From JABCPE02 sp963509715 (GTDB lineage Bacteria > Bacteroidota > Bacteroidia > Flavobacteriales > Weeksellaceae): 64,000 nt of DNA. Position 1 is the first letter of the stretch, and each line of letters starts with the position of its first letter. The stretch spans positions 1 through 64,000 of the forward strand of contig CAUPCB010000002.1 of the NCBI GenBank assembly GCA_963509715.1. Direction: 5' to 3'. The notes below the pieces were generated by a model. It did not search any database. It was not told where the DNA came from and worked only from the letters and a program-made list of their open reading frames with translations. Shown one piece after another: positions 33,412 through 42,703 of the stretch. Both the position numbers and the translations under genes were made by a program.

Positions 33412-35070
33412 ATGGCACAATCACGAGCAAGACAAACCACGGAGGCGATAGAGAAAATATATGTCTCTATGCGCCATCTTTTTTATAGAGGTTCTTTCAA
33501 ACCTGGTGGAAGGTCAGGACAGAATATCAGAATGCTGCTTTCTACTATCAATCCTGAAATCTACGGGACGATGAATAATCCGAACAAGATAGAATTAGAC
33601 GGATTGCTCTATGTTTTGGATAGACTTCCAGAAGGGATAGAGGAGTGTGCATTTATTCATTTGACTTCGGATGAAGGCTTTCACAAAGCGAGTTTCACGC
33701 CCATAGTCCCTAAAAAACGAAGAAGAAACTGCTACCGTATAGACCAGCACCAGATGAATATAGAGGTTCTGCTGGGGCGTTCGGAGATTTATGATATCCT
33801 TACTCACCTTACTTTTCTTTATATAGAAGCAGACAAAATCAGAAATATCGGTTTTGATATGGAGGAGGGCAGATCGAGAAGAGTTTGGAAAATAATAGAA
33901 GAAGTAGCCAAAGGAGAGAAAAAATTCACAAGAACCGAAAAGGAAACAGCGATTATTCATCTTTCGGCGTTATTGGGAAGGTCTTTTGATGAGACTTTGG
34001 AGGCTTACAAAAAATTTGGAAGCGATGACAATCCAGACAGATTGTTCAAGATTATCTATAACCTTGGACAAGTAAGCTTCTTAGACTGGGCAGAGGAAAG
34101 AGAACGCGAAATTTATTTTTCTGCAATATTGCAGGAGCGCGTGGGACACCACCTTTTCGGAGAAAAATGGGCAAATACGCTTAAAGAAATTTTGGTTAAA
34201 GAAAATCTTTACCAAAGACCGCTTAACATCATCAGTGCGAATATGCACTCGGTGAAAAATATGCTTTTTGCGAATGATGCTTTGAAAAGAACTTGCAAAA
34301 CAGGAATAGACTATACGCTTTACGAGGAAATCAGCAACAAAAAAGACCTTCAAGATAAGATTTTGGACTATGCTCTTTCTCAAGGGATGATTTACATCAA
34401 TGACGAAAGTGGAAGTAATATAGATGTGCAAATCATTGATTTAAAGAAAATTAACCTAAAAAACACACCTTTCGCGGAGGCTAATTTCTCTGGTGAAGAT
34501 GTTTTGATAGTTTTTGATTATGCCTTTGGAGAGCAGGCTTATGAGATTATGGATGAGCTTCTGCGCCCATTCGATGTGAAAGGAGAGGAGTGCAAGCTCA
34601 ATGTAAAATCCATCTCTATTATGGGTAAAGCAGGAATTCTTACAGGAGAAAAAGGCGATATTATGATTCCTACATCGCATATCTTTGAAGGAACAGCAGA
34701 CAATTATCCATTTGAAAACGCCCTGAAATTGGATGATTTTCAAGATTCAGAACTGAAAGCCTTTGAGGGAAGTATGGTCACAGTTTTGGGAACATCGTTG
34801 CAGAATAAGGATATTTTGTCTTATTTCATGAATACATCGTGGAAGTCTATCGGCCTGGAGATGGAAGGCGCTCATTATCAGAAGGCTATACAGGTGGCTT
34901 CTAAAATCCGCCACCATATCAATGAGAATTTATTCTTGTGCTATGCTTACTATGCTTCTGATAATCCGCTGGAAACAGGAAGCACGCTTTCTTCGGGAGG
35001 GCTGGGGCTTACAGGTGTGAAGCCTACTTATTTGATTACATTACGAATTTTAGAGAAAATTTTGAAATAA
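33412..35070 (+). CDS. DUF6909 protein, nucleoside phosphorylase-like C-terminal half
   Basis: A 552-residue cytoplasmic protein that I match to DUF6909. The N-terminal half (1-300) is mostly helical and basic. The C-terminal half looks like the nucleoside phosphorylase / nucleosidase fold: a central GKAGILTGEKGDIMIPTSHI (the place of the substrate-binding loop) and IGLEMEGAHY at 480-489, which corresponds to the MEGA motif that binds ribose in AMP nucleosidase and MTA/SAH nucleosidase. The fold assignment is inference from these motifs. Followed after 4 bp by the S1/P1 nuclease gene, so the two may be co-transcribed. Confidence 0.78.
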   Translation: MAQSRARQTTEAIEKIYVSMRHLFYRGSFKPGGRSGQNIRMLLSTINPEIYGTMNNPNKIELDGLLYVLDRLPEGIEECAFIHLTSDEGFHKASFTPIVPKKRRRNCYRIDQHQMNIEVLLGRSEIYDILTHLTFLYIEADKIRNIGFDMEEGRSRRVWKIIEEVAKGEKKFTRTEKETAIIHLSALLGRSFDETLEAYKKFGSDDNPDRLFKIIYNLGQVSFLDWAEEREREIYFSAILQERVGHHLFGEKWANTLKEILVKENLYQRPLNIISANMHSVKNMLFANDALKRTCKTGIDYTLYEEISNKKDLQDKILDYALSQGMIYINDESGSNIDVQIIDLKKINLKNTPFAEANFSGEDVLIVFDYAFGEQAYEIMDELLRPFDVKGEECKLNVKSISIMGKAGILTGEKGDIMIPTSHIFEGTADNYPFENALKLDDFQDSELKAFEGSMVTVLGTSLQNKDILSYFMNTSWKSIGLEMEGAHYQKAIQVASKIRHHINENLFLCYAYYASDNPLETGSTLSSGGLGLTGVKPTYLITLRILEKILK

Positions 35071-35074
35071 AACA

Positions 35075-35866
35075 ATGAACACAAGGATTTTAAAAAAGAT
35101 TTTCATCGCGGTATTCTTTATTCTTGGAATAGCCGAAGTATCCGCTTGGGGAGTTACAGGGCACCGTGTAGTAGCTGAAATAGCAGAAAATCACCTGACT
35201 AACAGAGCGAAAAGAAAACTGAAAAAACTTATTGGGAAACAGAAATTGGCCTACTGGGCAAACTGGCCAGATAATGTCAGAAATTCTCCAGAGTGGAAGA
35301 ATACCAGCACATGGCATTATGTAAATATTCCGCCACAGGAGACCAAAGAGCAGTTTATAGAACAATTAAAGAATAATAATAAACCCAATATTTATACCGC
35401 AATACAAAATGTAAAGGGCATTATTGTAGATGAAAATACGCCTGATGCAGACAGGGAAATTTATTTGAGATTTTTGGTGCATTTTCTTGGGGATATGATG
35501 CAGCCTATGCACACAGGAAGAGAAGAGGATTTAGGAGGAAACCTCATCAAGATACAGTTTTTCAAGAAAGATACTAATCTTCATGCCCTTTGGGATAGTG
35601 GTATGATAGATAATACCAAATACAGCTATACAGAGTTTGCAAGGGTTCTGGATGTAAAATCAAAAGAAGAAATCCAAAAAATCCAGAGCGGAAGCCTAGA
35701 AGACTGGCTCTATGAAAGCCACCAAGCGGCTAACCAGCTCTACACCAGCGTAAAACCTGGTGAAAACTACAGCTATGATTATCAAGAGCAGTATAAAGAT
35801 TTGTTAGAAAGACAGCTTCTCCATGCAGGATTGAGATTGGCTAAAATTCTAAACGAAGTTTTATAA
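35075..35866 (+). CDS. S1/P1-type zinc nuclease, secreted
   Basis: Exported single-strand-specific nuclease. The 263-residue product has a signal peptide (1-24) ending VSA, so that W25 of WGVTGH becomes the N-terminus, as required for the trinuclear zinc site in this family. Other ligands are in TWHYVNIPP, FLVHFLGDMMQPMHTG and LHALWDSGMID. It could scavenge phosphate and nucleosides from nucleic acids, which would fit the nucleosidase-like gene 4 bp upstream; that link is inference. Confidence 0.92.
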   Translation: MNTRILKKIFIAVFFILGIAEVSAWGVTGHRVVAEIAENHLTNRAKRKLKKLIGKQKLAYWANWPDNVRNSPEWKNTSTWHYVNIPPQETKEQFIEQLKNNNKPNIYTAIQNVKGIIVDENTPDADREIYLRFLVHFLGDMMQPMHTGREEDLGGNLIKIQFFKKDTNLHALWDSGMIDNTKYSYTEFARVLDVKSKEEIQKIQSGSLEDWLYESHQAANQLYTSVKPGENYSYDYQEQYKDLLERQLLHAGLRLAKILNEVL

Positions 35867-35870
35867 ACTA

Positions 35871-35903
35871 AAAAGAGCATCATTTACAGATGCTCTTTTT
35901 TTT
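35871..35903. terminator. Terminator after the S1/P1 nuclease gene
   Basis: AAAAGAGCATC / GATGCTCTTTT with a 7-nt loop and eight Ts, between convergent genes. Confidence 0.88.
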
Positions 35904-35907
35904 GTGG

Positions 35908-37989
35908 TTATTTCACTATCCAAGTCATTCCCAGTATGAAATTTCGCCCTGCCTGTGGGAAATAATAGGCGGCTCCATCATAGACATGCCCTTTGGTCAT
36001 GTACATTCTATTGAGGAAGTTATTGAGGTTGAAATAAAGATTCAGTTCGTGATGTTTTAGGTTCAGTTTATAACCAGCCAAGAAATCCAAAAGATTATAA
36101 TCTGGAATTGCAAGCGTCTGGGTATTATCCAGATACTGTCCGCTGACAAATTGGTTTTGAATACCGAAATTAAAGTTTTTCAGCTGATAAGACACGCCGA
36201 TATTGCTGATGAATTTCGGAGAAAGAGCGATGTCCGTTGTTCCCAAGTTTTCAAGCAGTCCGCCATTTTTCACATGAAAATTGAGGTTTTTGTTTTCGCT
36301 CCAAGTTGCATTGGCCAAAATTTGAATATTTTTGATGGGTTTTAGATTAAAGCCAAATTCTACGCCTCTTCTGAAAGATTTCCCTGAGTTTTCTCTGATG
36401 AAAGCGCCTGTGTTATCGATTTTTCCACTGAAAACCAATTGGTTATTGTAGTGCATATAGTAGAGGTTCGCAAAAACAGAAAAGAATTTTCCGCTTTTTT
36501 CCAGTCCCAGCTCAAAGTCGTGGAGTGTTTCGTGCTGGATATCATTTTTAGAAATAATGTCCTTTCGGCTCGGCTCTCGGTGAGCCAGTGCGTAGGAGAA
36601 ATAGATTTTTCCGTGGTTAAAATTAAAGTTAATTCCCGTTTTTGGGTTTAGGAAATTGAACACTCGGCTGAAATCGCCTCCTTCTCCTTTGAAATATTCT
36701 AAAACTCTGCCGTTGTGATAAATATGTCTGAATTGTAAATCTCCAAAAAGCTCAAATTTATACAAAGAATAAATGAATTTTCCGAAGAAAGAAAGGTCGT
36801 TTTTCACCGAATGATTGCGGTAATACTCATGCTCAAAAGGAATCTGCGGCAGCCCAAATGCCGAGCTCATATTCCCGAAATGCTTTCCTTGATATTGGTT
36901 TCCTGCGCCACCGATGTTGATTTTCAGGTTGTTATATTTTCCATAAATATGTGCAACCATTCCATAAAAATCATTGTCCAGCCATTTTTTTCTGATGAGG
37001 TCTGTTTTTACGATTCCAGAATTGAGAATATTGTATTTTTCGGGTCTTTGGTCTTGTTTGTAGTTTTCGTAGAATCCTTTTCCTTTGGTGTAATGGAGGG
37101 TAGTTTCCAAATCCCAATGGTCGCTAATGCTTTGATTTAGAATAAGATGGTAATGATTTTGCTGGTAATTGTCCGTTTCGTTATCGTAGAAATTTACGAT
37201 GTTTGCCCCTTGATAGATTGCTCCAGAGGAATTGAATTTTCGGTTGATTTTATAAGTGTTTTCATCTATTCCGTTCCATGATTGGTAAGTTTTTTCCTTG
37301 CCGCCGAAAGCCAAAAATTTTAGTTTTGTTTTTTCAGTTTTGAATAAAGCCGTGATGTTGTAGGACTGCAGGTCGGAGGTCGCCCTATCTATGTATCCAT
37401 CAGATTTTATGATGGAATATCTCGCCATGATGGAGAATTTGTTTTGAAGGAAACTCCCTGTTCCGGCCTCGAAAGAGTGTTTTCTGGTATCAAAAGAACC
37501 ATAAGACTGGTCGGTTCGGAAATATGGCGTTTCTTCTGGGTTTTTGGTGATGATATTTACACTCGCCCCGAAAGCAGCCGCCCCGTTGGATGTGCTTCCC
37601 ACACCTCTTTGAATTAGGATTTGAGAGGCTGAACTTGCTAAATCGCTGACATTCACGAAGAAAGTCCCCTGCGATTCGCTGTCGTTGTACGGAACGCCGT
37701 TCATCATCACATTGATAGAAGTTCCTGCCACGCCCCGAATTCTGAAATCCGAGTAGCCCACTCCGTTCCCAGTGTCCGATGAGGAGAGGACAGAAGTCTG
37801 ATTTTTGAGGAGCATCGGAAGGTCTTGCCCGAGGTTTTTCTGGGCTAAATTTTCCACACGGATGATTTCTTTGGTGATGGGAAGCCGTTTGGAGAAATTA
37901 ACCGCTTCGATTTCTTTAACTTTGGCAGAGTCTGCCTGTGCGTAGGACATAGAGCTAGTGAATAGCCCTAAATAAACAATTCCTTTCAT
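35908..37989 (-). CDS. TonB-dependent receptor under TPP riboswitch (probable thiamine importer)
   Basis: Outer-membrane receptor of 693 residues counted from the ATG at 37989, where the signal peptide MKGIVYLGLFTSSMSYAQA begins; the longer open frame to 38055 lacks a signal sequence. A TonB-box region (EIEAVNFSKRL), plug domain (about 45-170, with GYSDFRIRGVAGTSINVMMNG) and barrel ending in GMTWIVK follow. The upstream TPP riboswitch strongly suggests import of thiamine, its pyrophosphate or the HMP/thiazole precursors. No inner-membrane thiamine permease (PnuT-like) or thiamine kinase is next to it. Confidence 0.9.
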   Translation of the reverse strand: MKGIVYLGLFTSSMSYAQADSAKVKEIEAVNFSKRLPITKEIIRVENLAQKNLGQDLPMLLKNQTSVLSSSDTGNGVGYSDFRIRGVAGTSINVMMNGVPYNDSESQGTFFVNVSDLASSASQILIQRGVGSTSNGAAAFGASVNIITKNPEETPYFRTDQSYGSFDTRKHSFEAGTGSFLQNKFSIMARYSIIKSDGYIDRATSDLQSYNITALFKTEKTKLKFLAFGGKEKTYQSWNGIDENTYKINRKFNSSGAIYQGANIVNFYDNETDNYQQNHYHLILNQSISDHWDLETTLHYTKGKGFYENYKQDQRPEKYNILNSGIVKTDLIRKKWLDNDFYGMVAHIYGKYNNLKINIGGAGNQYQGKHFGNMSSAFGLPQIPFEHEYYRNHSVKNDLSFFGKFIYSLYKFELFGDLQFRHIYHNGRVLEYFKGEGGDFSRVFNFLNPKTGINFNFNHGKIYFSYALAHREPSRKDIISKNDIQHETLHDFELGLEKSGKFFSVFANLYYMHYNNQLVFSGKIDNTGAFIRENSGKSFRRGVEFGFNLKPIKNIQILANATWSENKNLNFHVKNGGLLENLGTTDIALSPKFISNIGVSYQLKNFNFGIQNQFVSGQYLDNTQTLAIPDYNLLDFLAGYKLNLKHHELNLYFNLNNFLNRMYMTKGHVYDGAAYYFPQAGRNFILGMTWIVK

Positions 37990-38067
37990 TCTTTCAATAA
38001 TTTTTTTAGTTAAACAATTTTGAGAATAAAAGGATGCGAAAAAATAAGAGAACACAATCGTGCCTAA

Positions 38068-38140
38068 ACACTTCCCTAAACAGCATTACCTGTTCAGGTT
38101 CATTGGGTATGATCTCAGCCTTTTACAGCACCCCTTTTTG
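38068..38140 (-). promoter_or_regulatory. TPP (THI-box) riboswitch
   Basis: On the minus strand the conserved THI-box blocks occur in order: GGGGTGC (38134-38128), CTGAGA (38118-38113), ACCC (38108-38105), GAACCTGA (38101-38094), GGTAATGCTG (near 38090-38080) and GGGAAG (38076-38071). The element starts just after the promoter and ends about 80 nt before the receptor gene. No U-tailed hairpin is obvious after it, so control of translation is more likely than of transcription. Confidence 0.93.
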
Positions 38141-38146
38141 CTGGCA

Positions 38147-38154
38147 CAAAGATA
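38147..38154 (-). promoter_or_regulatory. -7 element upstream of the TPP riboswitch
   Basis: Minus-strand TATCTTTG; it places the transcription start at about 38140, at the 5' edge of the riboswitch. Confidence 0.65.
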
Positions 38155-38246
38155 TTAAATTTAGAATAAAATCTGAAAAATAGTGACATTTAATATCGTA
38201 AAATCAAATTCCAAATCAGGGTGTCTACTAATTCAAAATAATATTA

Positions 38247-38254
38247 TACTTTTG
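38247..38254 (+). promoter_or_regulatory. -7 element for topA
   Basis: TACTTTTG followed by CAA, 14 bp before the topA start; the leader is very short. Confidence 0.65.
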
Positions 38255-38268
38255 CAAAAATTTTTGGT

Positions 38269-40773
38269 ATGGCAAAAAATTTAGTAATCGTAGAGTCTCC
38301 TGCAAAGGCAAAAACTATTCAAAAATATTTGGGTAAGGATTTCGAGGTGAAATCCAGTTTTGGACACATCAGAGACCTTCCTAAAAAAGGCATGGGTATC
38401 AATTTGGAAGATTTTACGCCAGATTATGAAATCTCTGCCGATAAGAAAAAAGTGGTTGCAGAGCTGAAAGCAGCTGCTAAAAAAGCGGAAACAGTGTGGC
38501 TGGCTTCCGATGAAGACCGCGAAGGAGAGGCTATCGCTTGGCATCTTGCACAAGAGTTAAAACTAAAATCTGAAAATACCAAAAGAATAGTTTTCCACGA
38601 AATTACTAAAAATGCAATACTAAAAGCAGTAGAAAACCCTAGAGAAATAGACCAAAATTTGGTCAATGCTCAGCAGGCAAGAAGAGTTCTTGACCGAATA
38701 GTGGGTTTTGAGATGTCGCCAGTCCTTTGGAAGAAAGTAAAACCAGGGCTTTCGGCTGGGCGTGTCCAGTCGGTAGCAGTGCGGCTCATTGTAGAAAGAG
38801 AAAAGGAAATAAGGGAGTTTAAGCCCGTTCCTTCGTATAAAGTGGAAGGAGTTTTTACTAACCTCGAAAAACAAGAAATTTCCGCAAAACTAAAGAAAGA
38901 TTTTACCAAAGAACAGGATGCAGAGAACTTCCTAAATCAAGTTCAAAATATTGATTTTAAGGTTCTTAATGTAGATGTAAAACCTGCGCAGCGCTCAGCA
39001 TCGGCTCCTTTTACCACTTCTACATTACAACAGGAGGCGAGTAACAGGCTGGGATATGGCGTAACAACGACAATGCGTGTGGCGCAGAGGCTCTATGAAG
39101 AGGGATATATCACCTATATGAGAACTGACTCTGTGAATCTTTCACAAGAAGCGATAAACGCTGCTAAAAGTCAGATTTTAAAAGAATTCGGTGAGGAATA
39201 TTCTCAGCCAAGAAATTATGTAACCAAATCGGCATCTGCACAGGAAGCCCACGAGGCGATTCGTCCAACGGATTTTGGAGTAAAATCCATCGATGATGTC
39301 CAGCTGAACAAGCTTTATCAACTTATATACAAACGAACATTAGCCAGCCAGATGGCCAACGCTAAGCTGGAAAAAACCATAATAGAAATAGGTAATCCAG
39401 AGCTGCCGCAGCATTTCGAGGCGCAGGGAGAAGTTATTGTTTTTGATGGTTTCCTTCGTGCTTATGGTATTTATAAAAATGAAGATGAAGAGCAGGAAGA
39501 TGGAGACAAAATATTGCCAAAAGTAAATGTAGGCGAAGCTTTGGCGTATAAAAAAATCACAGCGGTAGAAAAATTTAGCCGTCCAGTGTCTCGTTTTACA
39601 GAAGCTGGTTTGGTGAAAAAACTGGAAGAATTAGGCATCGGAAGGCCGTCTACTTATGCGCCTACTATTCAGACAATTCAGAACCGTGAGTATGTAGACA
39701 AGCACGAAATAGAACCAAAGGAGCGCGAAATAGTAAAGCTTACTCTGACAAAAACAGGATTGAAAAAAGAAATCCTAACGGAGAAATTCGGAGGAGATAA
39801 AAATAAATTTGTCCCAACAGATATAGGAATTGTCGTAAATGACTTTTTGACAACTAATTTCAATGAAATTTTGGACTATGGTTTCACTGCTAAAGTCGAG
39901 CAGGATTTCGATGAAATTGCAAAAGGAGAAGAAAAATGGAAAGATGTTCTCAAAAACTTCTATAACAGTTTTCACCCAAAAATAGAGGATGTAGGCGAGA
40001 ATGCAGATAGAGCGACAGGAGAGCGGCTGCTGGGACAAGACCCTAAAACAGGCAAAAATGTTTATGCTCGAATTGGGCGTTTTGGGCCGATGGTTCAGAT
40101 AGGAGAAACGGACAGCGATGAAAAACCTATTTTCGCATCACTGATGGCGAATCAAAACATCGTTACCATTACTTTGGAGGAGGCGCTGGAACTTTTTAAA
40201 GTGCCGTTTGATTTACAAGACTACGAAGGAAAAACCGTTACGGTAGGAGTAGGGCGTTTTGGGCCATATGTGAAATGGGGCGAGGCGTTCATCAGTCTTC
40301 CAAAGGGAGAAAATCCGCTTTCGGTGGACTATGACCGAGCAGTGTCCATCATAGAAGAAAAGAAAAAGGCAGATGCGCCAGTGGCTTCTTATAAGGGAGA
40401 ACCTGTTACCAAGGGCGTGGGAAGATTTGGCCCATATCTGAAATATCAGGATATCTTCATCAATGTGCCTAAAAAATATGATTTTGAAAATCTATCCCAA
40501 AAAGATGTAGAAGAACTCATAGAGGCGAAGCTCGATAAGGAAGCCAACCGCTACATCCAGCAGTGGGAAGAAGAAAAAATATCAATAGAAAATGGGCGAT
40601 GGGGGCCTTTTATAAAATTTAAAAAAGCGAATTTCAAGATTCCTAAAAAACAAGATGACACTAAATATACGGCAGAGGAACTGAAAGAAATTTCCTTAGA
40701 TCAAGTTAAAAAGTGGATTTTGGAACAGGACAAAACAGCTTTTGCAGAGAAAAAAGCAACAAAGAAGAAATAA
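38269..40773 (+). CDS. topA: DNA topoisomerase I
   Basis: Type IA topoisomerase that relaxes negative supercoils. The 834-residue product has the TOPRIM domain (NLVIVESPAKAKTIQKYLG and SDEDREGEAIAWH), the GRVQSVAVRLIVEREKEI segment and the catalytic tyrosine Y283 in YITYMRTDSVNLS. The C-terminus lacks Cys4 zinc fingers and instead carries Topo_C repeats (GRFGPYVKWG, GRFGPYLKYQ, GRWGPFIKF), ending in a Lys-rich tail (EKKATKKK). Confidence 0.97.
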   Translation: MAKNLVIVESPAKAKTIQKYLGKDFEVKSSFGHIRDLPKKGMGINLEDFTPDYEISADKKKVVAELKAAAKKAETVWLASDEDREGEAIAWHLAQELKLKSENTKRIVFHEITKNAILKAVENPREIDQNLVNAQQARRVLDRIVGFEMSPVLWKKVKPGLSAGRVQSVAVRLIVEREKEIREFKPVPSYKVEGVFTNLEKQEISAKLKKDFTKEQDAENFLNQVQNIDFKVLNVDVKPAQRSASAPFTTSTLQQEASNRLGYGVTTTMRVAQRLYEEGYITYMRTDSVNLSQEAINAAKSQILKEFGEEYSQPRNYVTKSASAQEAHEAIRPTDFGVKSIDDVQLNKLYQLIYKRTLASQMANAKLEKTIIEIGNPELPQHFEAQGEVIVFDGFLRAYGIYKNEDEEQEDGDKILPKVNVGEALAYKKITAVEKFSRPVSRFTEAGLVKKLEELGIGRPSTYAPTIQTIQNREYVDKHEIEPKEREIVKLTLTKTGLKKEILTEKFGGDKNKFVPTDIGIVVNDFLTTNFNEILDYGFTAKVEQDFDEIAKGEEKWKDVLKNFYNSFHPKIEDVGENADRATGERLLGQDPKTGKNVYARIGRFGPMVQIGETDSDEKPIFASLMANQNIVTITLEEALELFKVPFDLQDYEGKTVTVGVGRFGPYVKWGEAFISLPKGENPLSVDYDRAVSIIEEKKKADAPVASYKGEPVTKGVGRFGPYLKYQDIFINVPKKYDFENLSQKDVEELIEAKLDKEANRYIQQWEEEKISIENGRWGPFIKFKKANFKIPKKQDDTKYTAEELKEISLDQVKKWILEQDKTAFAEKKATKKK

Positions 40774-40786
40774 TGAAAAAGAGAGG

Positions 40787-40817
40787 AAAAGGTAATGAAA
40801 TATTTTGCCTTTTTTTC
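40787..40817 (+). terminator. Terminator after topA
   Basis: AAAAGGTAA (40787-40795) pairs with TTTGCCTTTT (40805-40813), with one G-U pair, followed by a T run. An ATG at 40795 lies in this stem-loop, which argues against it as the start of the next gene. Confidence 0.65.
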
Positions 40818-40836
40818 TTATATATTGAGTAAAGGA

Positions 40837-41907
40837 ATGGATTTACAAGATATTTTTATAAAGCCAGAAAAAATCAGTTGTGAGCATTGGCAGCTGGGAA
40901 ACACTATTTATGATGAGGTTCAGGAAAATGGAGTGGTGCTTATTTTTTGTTCCGATGAAAGAGGGAATGGGGGAAATGCTGAAATGAAGGATTTCAGCAG
41001 GCTTAGAAAAGAATTTTATGCCTTGTCATCATTTGATTTTGAAGTTCCTGTTTGTGATTTGGGAGATCTTATTTCGGGCAAAACTCAGGCAGATACGCGA
41101 TATGTTTTGGAGGAAATCCTGACATTTTGTTATAATAAAAATGCAGTTCCAGTTGTCATCGGAGGAAGTATGGATTTGTCTTACGCATTATTTTCAGCGT
41201 TAAATTTCCATCAGAAAGGCATTAATTATGCTCATATTTCTAATGTTGCCTCTCTTTCTAACGAAGGAAAAGAAATTTCGGAGGCGAACTATTTACACAA
41301 GATTTTAACGAGAAAAGAAGCTTCTTTGCGAAATTTTCATCTTTTGGGCTATCAAAGGCATTTGAATGAAATCGCTTTATTAAAGCTGATGAAAGAAGTG
41401 GATTTTGATGTCCTTCGCCTTGCTGATATGATGAATACGACAGAGAGGGCAGAGCCTTTTTTCCGCAGGGCGGATATGGTTACACTCAACTGTGATGCTG
41501 TGGAGAGTTTTTCGGAGGCTTTTTCTACAAATCCGCAGGTAAATGGGCTGAACCGCCGCGAAATCTGTGCCTATATGAAAGAAATAGGACTGAGTGAAAA
41601 TCTGAAAACTGTCGGCGTGTTTAATTTTAATGCTGATTCAGAAAATCCTCTGAATCATCAGCTTATGGCACAGATGCTTTGGTATTTGATAGAAGGAATA
41701 AATATCCAAAGGACGCATCCAAAGGAGCGTAGTTATGATACTTTTGTGGTTTTGATAGACAATAGGGAATTTAGTTTTAAAAGGGATACTTTCAGCGGAT
41801 TGTGGTATTTCGCGAAGGGAAATGAGGTAAAAAAATGGATTCCTTGTTCCCGCGAAGACTATGAAAACGCCAAGAGAGGCGAACTGAATAAAAGGTTTTT
41901 AATTTAA
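40837..41907 (+). CDS. Arginase/formimidoylglutamase-fold protein with altered metal site
   Basis: A 356-residue protein (start ATG 40837, preceded by AAAGG) with the layout of the ureohydrolase (arginase, agmatinase, formimidoylglutamase) superfamily. The manganese-binding motifs are altered: the usual GGDHS appears as GGSMDLS, the DAHxD motif as AHISNVA, and the second Asp motif as LNCDAVES. Most metal ligands are therefore missing, and hydrolase activity is doubtful. From memory, homologues sit next to topA in many Flavobacteriia. The next gene starts after 16 bp. Confidence 0.75.
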   Translation: MDLQDIFIKPEKISCEHWQLGNTIYDEVQENGVVLIFCSDERGNGGNAEMKDFSRLRKEFYALSSFDFEVPVCDLGDLISGKTQADTRYVLEEILTFCYNKNAVPVVIGGSMDLSYALFSALNFHQKGINYAHISNVASLSNEGKEISEANYLHKILTRKEASLRNFHLLGYQRHLNEIALLKLMKEVDFDVLRLADMMNTTERAEPFFRRADMVTLNCDAVESFSEAFSTNPQVNGLNRREICAYMKEIGLSENLKTVGVFNFNADSENPLNHQLMAQMLWYLIEGINIQRTHPKERSYDTFVVLIDNREFSFKRDTFSGLWYFAKGNEVKKWIPCSREDYENAKRGELNKRFLI

Positions 41908-41923
41908 ACTCTGTAAATATTTA

Positions 41924-42703
41924 ATGGAAATAAGGGATAAAACAGAAAAAAAGATTGTTTTATTATATCATGAAGTGAGTGATGATATTACCGAATCAGG
42001 TTTTCAAAATCGGGATAACCTTCCTTATATTCATAAGGTTAAGGATTTTGAAAGAGATTTGGAAATAGTAAAAAATCACATGCAAAAAATAGATGAAGAA
42101 GTGATTTTTACCTTTGATGACGGAGGAATCAGCAACCTTCGTTCGGCGGAAATGCTCAGTAGAGAATATATGAAAGGTTATTTTTTCATTACAACTTCAA
42201 AAATAGGACAGAAAGGGTTTTTAACCTCTGATGATATTTGTAAAGTTGCATATTATGGGCATAATATAGGATCGCACTCTCATACACACCCTATGATTTT
42301 CAAGAGTTTGTCTTATAAACAAATGCTTAATGAATGGAAAACTTCCAAAGAAATTTTAGAGCAGATATTGAGCAGAGAAATTACTTCTTGCAGTATTCCT
42401 GGAGGGGACAGTGATAAGAAAACATACGAAAGCGCTTGTGAAGCGGGATTTACACAGATTTTTGATTCAGAACCGATAGTTACTCTTCGTAAGATGAATA
42501 ATTCAGAAATATTAGGAAGATTAAGCATTAAGAATAATGTGACAGGAGAGGAATTAAAAAAAATATTAAGTTTAGAAAATTTATCTAAATTACAGAGAAT
42601 AAGAAAGCTAAAAAAAATAATAAAAACATTGATTTTTCCTTTGCATCAATATTTACAAAATAAAAAAAACGAAACAAATGAAACAAATGAAACAAGATAC
42701 TAA
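41924..42703 (+). CDS. Polysaccharide deacetylase family protein
   Basis: NodB-fold carbohydrate esterase of 259 residues, likely removing N-acetyl groups from a surface polysaccharide. The catalytic/metal motifs are VIFTFDDGG (Asp pair) and HNIGSHSHTHPMI (His pair); EITSCSIPGGDSD lies at the position of the conserved Arg/Pro motif. There is no signal peptide, so it may act in the cytoplasm on a lipid-linked or nucleotide-linked precursor, or be a formyltransferase partner. Its last codons are a 9-bp repeat encoding NETNETRY that overlaps the next gene by 26 bp. Confidence 0.85.
   Translation: MEIRDKTEKKIVLLYHEVSDDITESGFQNRDNLPYIHKVKDFERDLEIVKNHMQKIDEEVIFTFDDGGISNLRSAEMLSREYMKGYFFITTSKIGQKGFLTSDDICKVAYYGHNIGSHSHTHPMIFKSLSYKQMLNEWKTSKEILEQILSREITSCSIPGGDSDKKTYESACEAGFTQIFDSEPIVTLRKMNNSEILGRLSIKNNVTGEELKKILSLENLSKLQRIRKLKKIIKTLIFPLHQYLQNKKNETNETNETRY
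42671..42697 (+). repeat. Three-copy 9-bp repeat across a gene junction
   Basis: GAAACAAAT, GAAACAAAT and GAAACAAGA in tandem. The repeat encodes the end of the deacetylase in one frame and the start of the formyltransferase (MKQMKQD) in another; both of its ATGs are possible starts. Confidence 0.85.

Noticed and set aside
37990..38055. N-terminal extension of the thiamine-type receptor
   Set aside because: The extension would put residues ahead of the signal peptide and reaches close to the riboswitch.
40795..40836. Upstream ATG of the arginase-like gene
   Set aside because: It lies inside the topA terminator stem-loop; the ATG at 40837 has a better upstream AAAGG.
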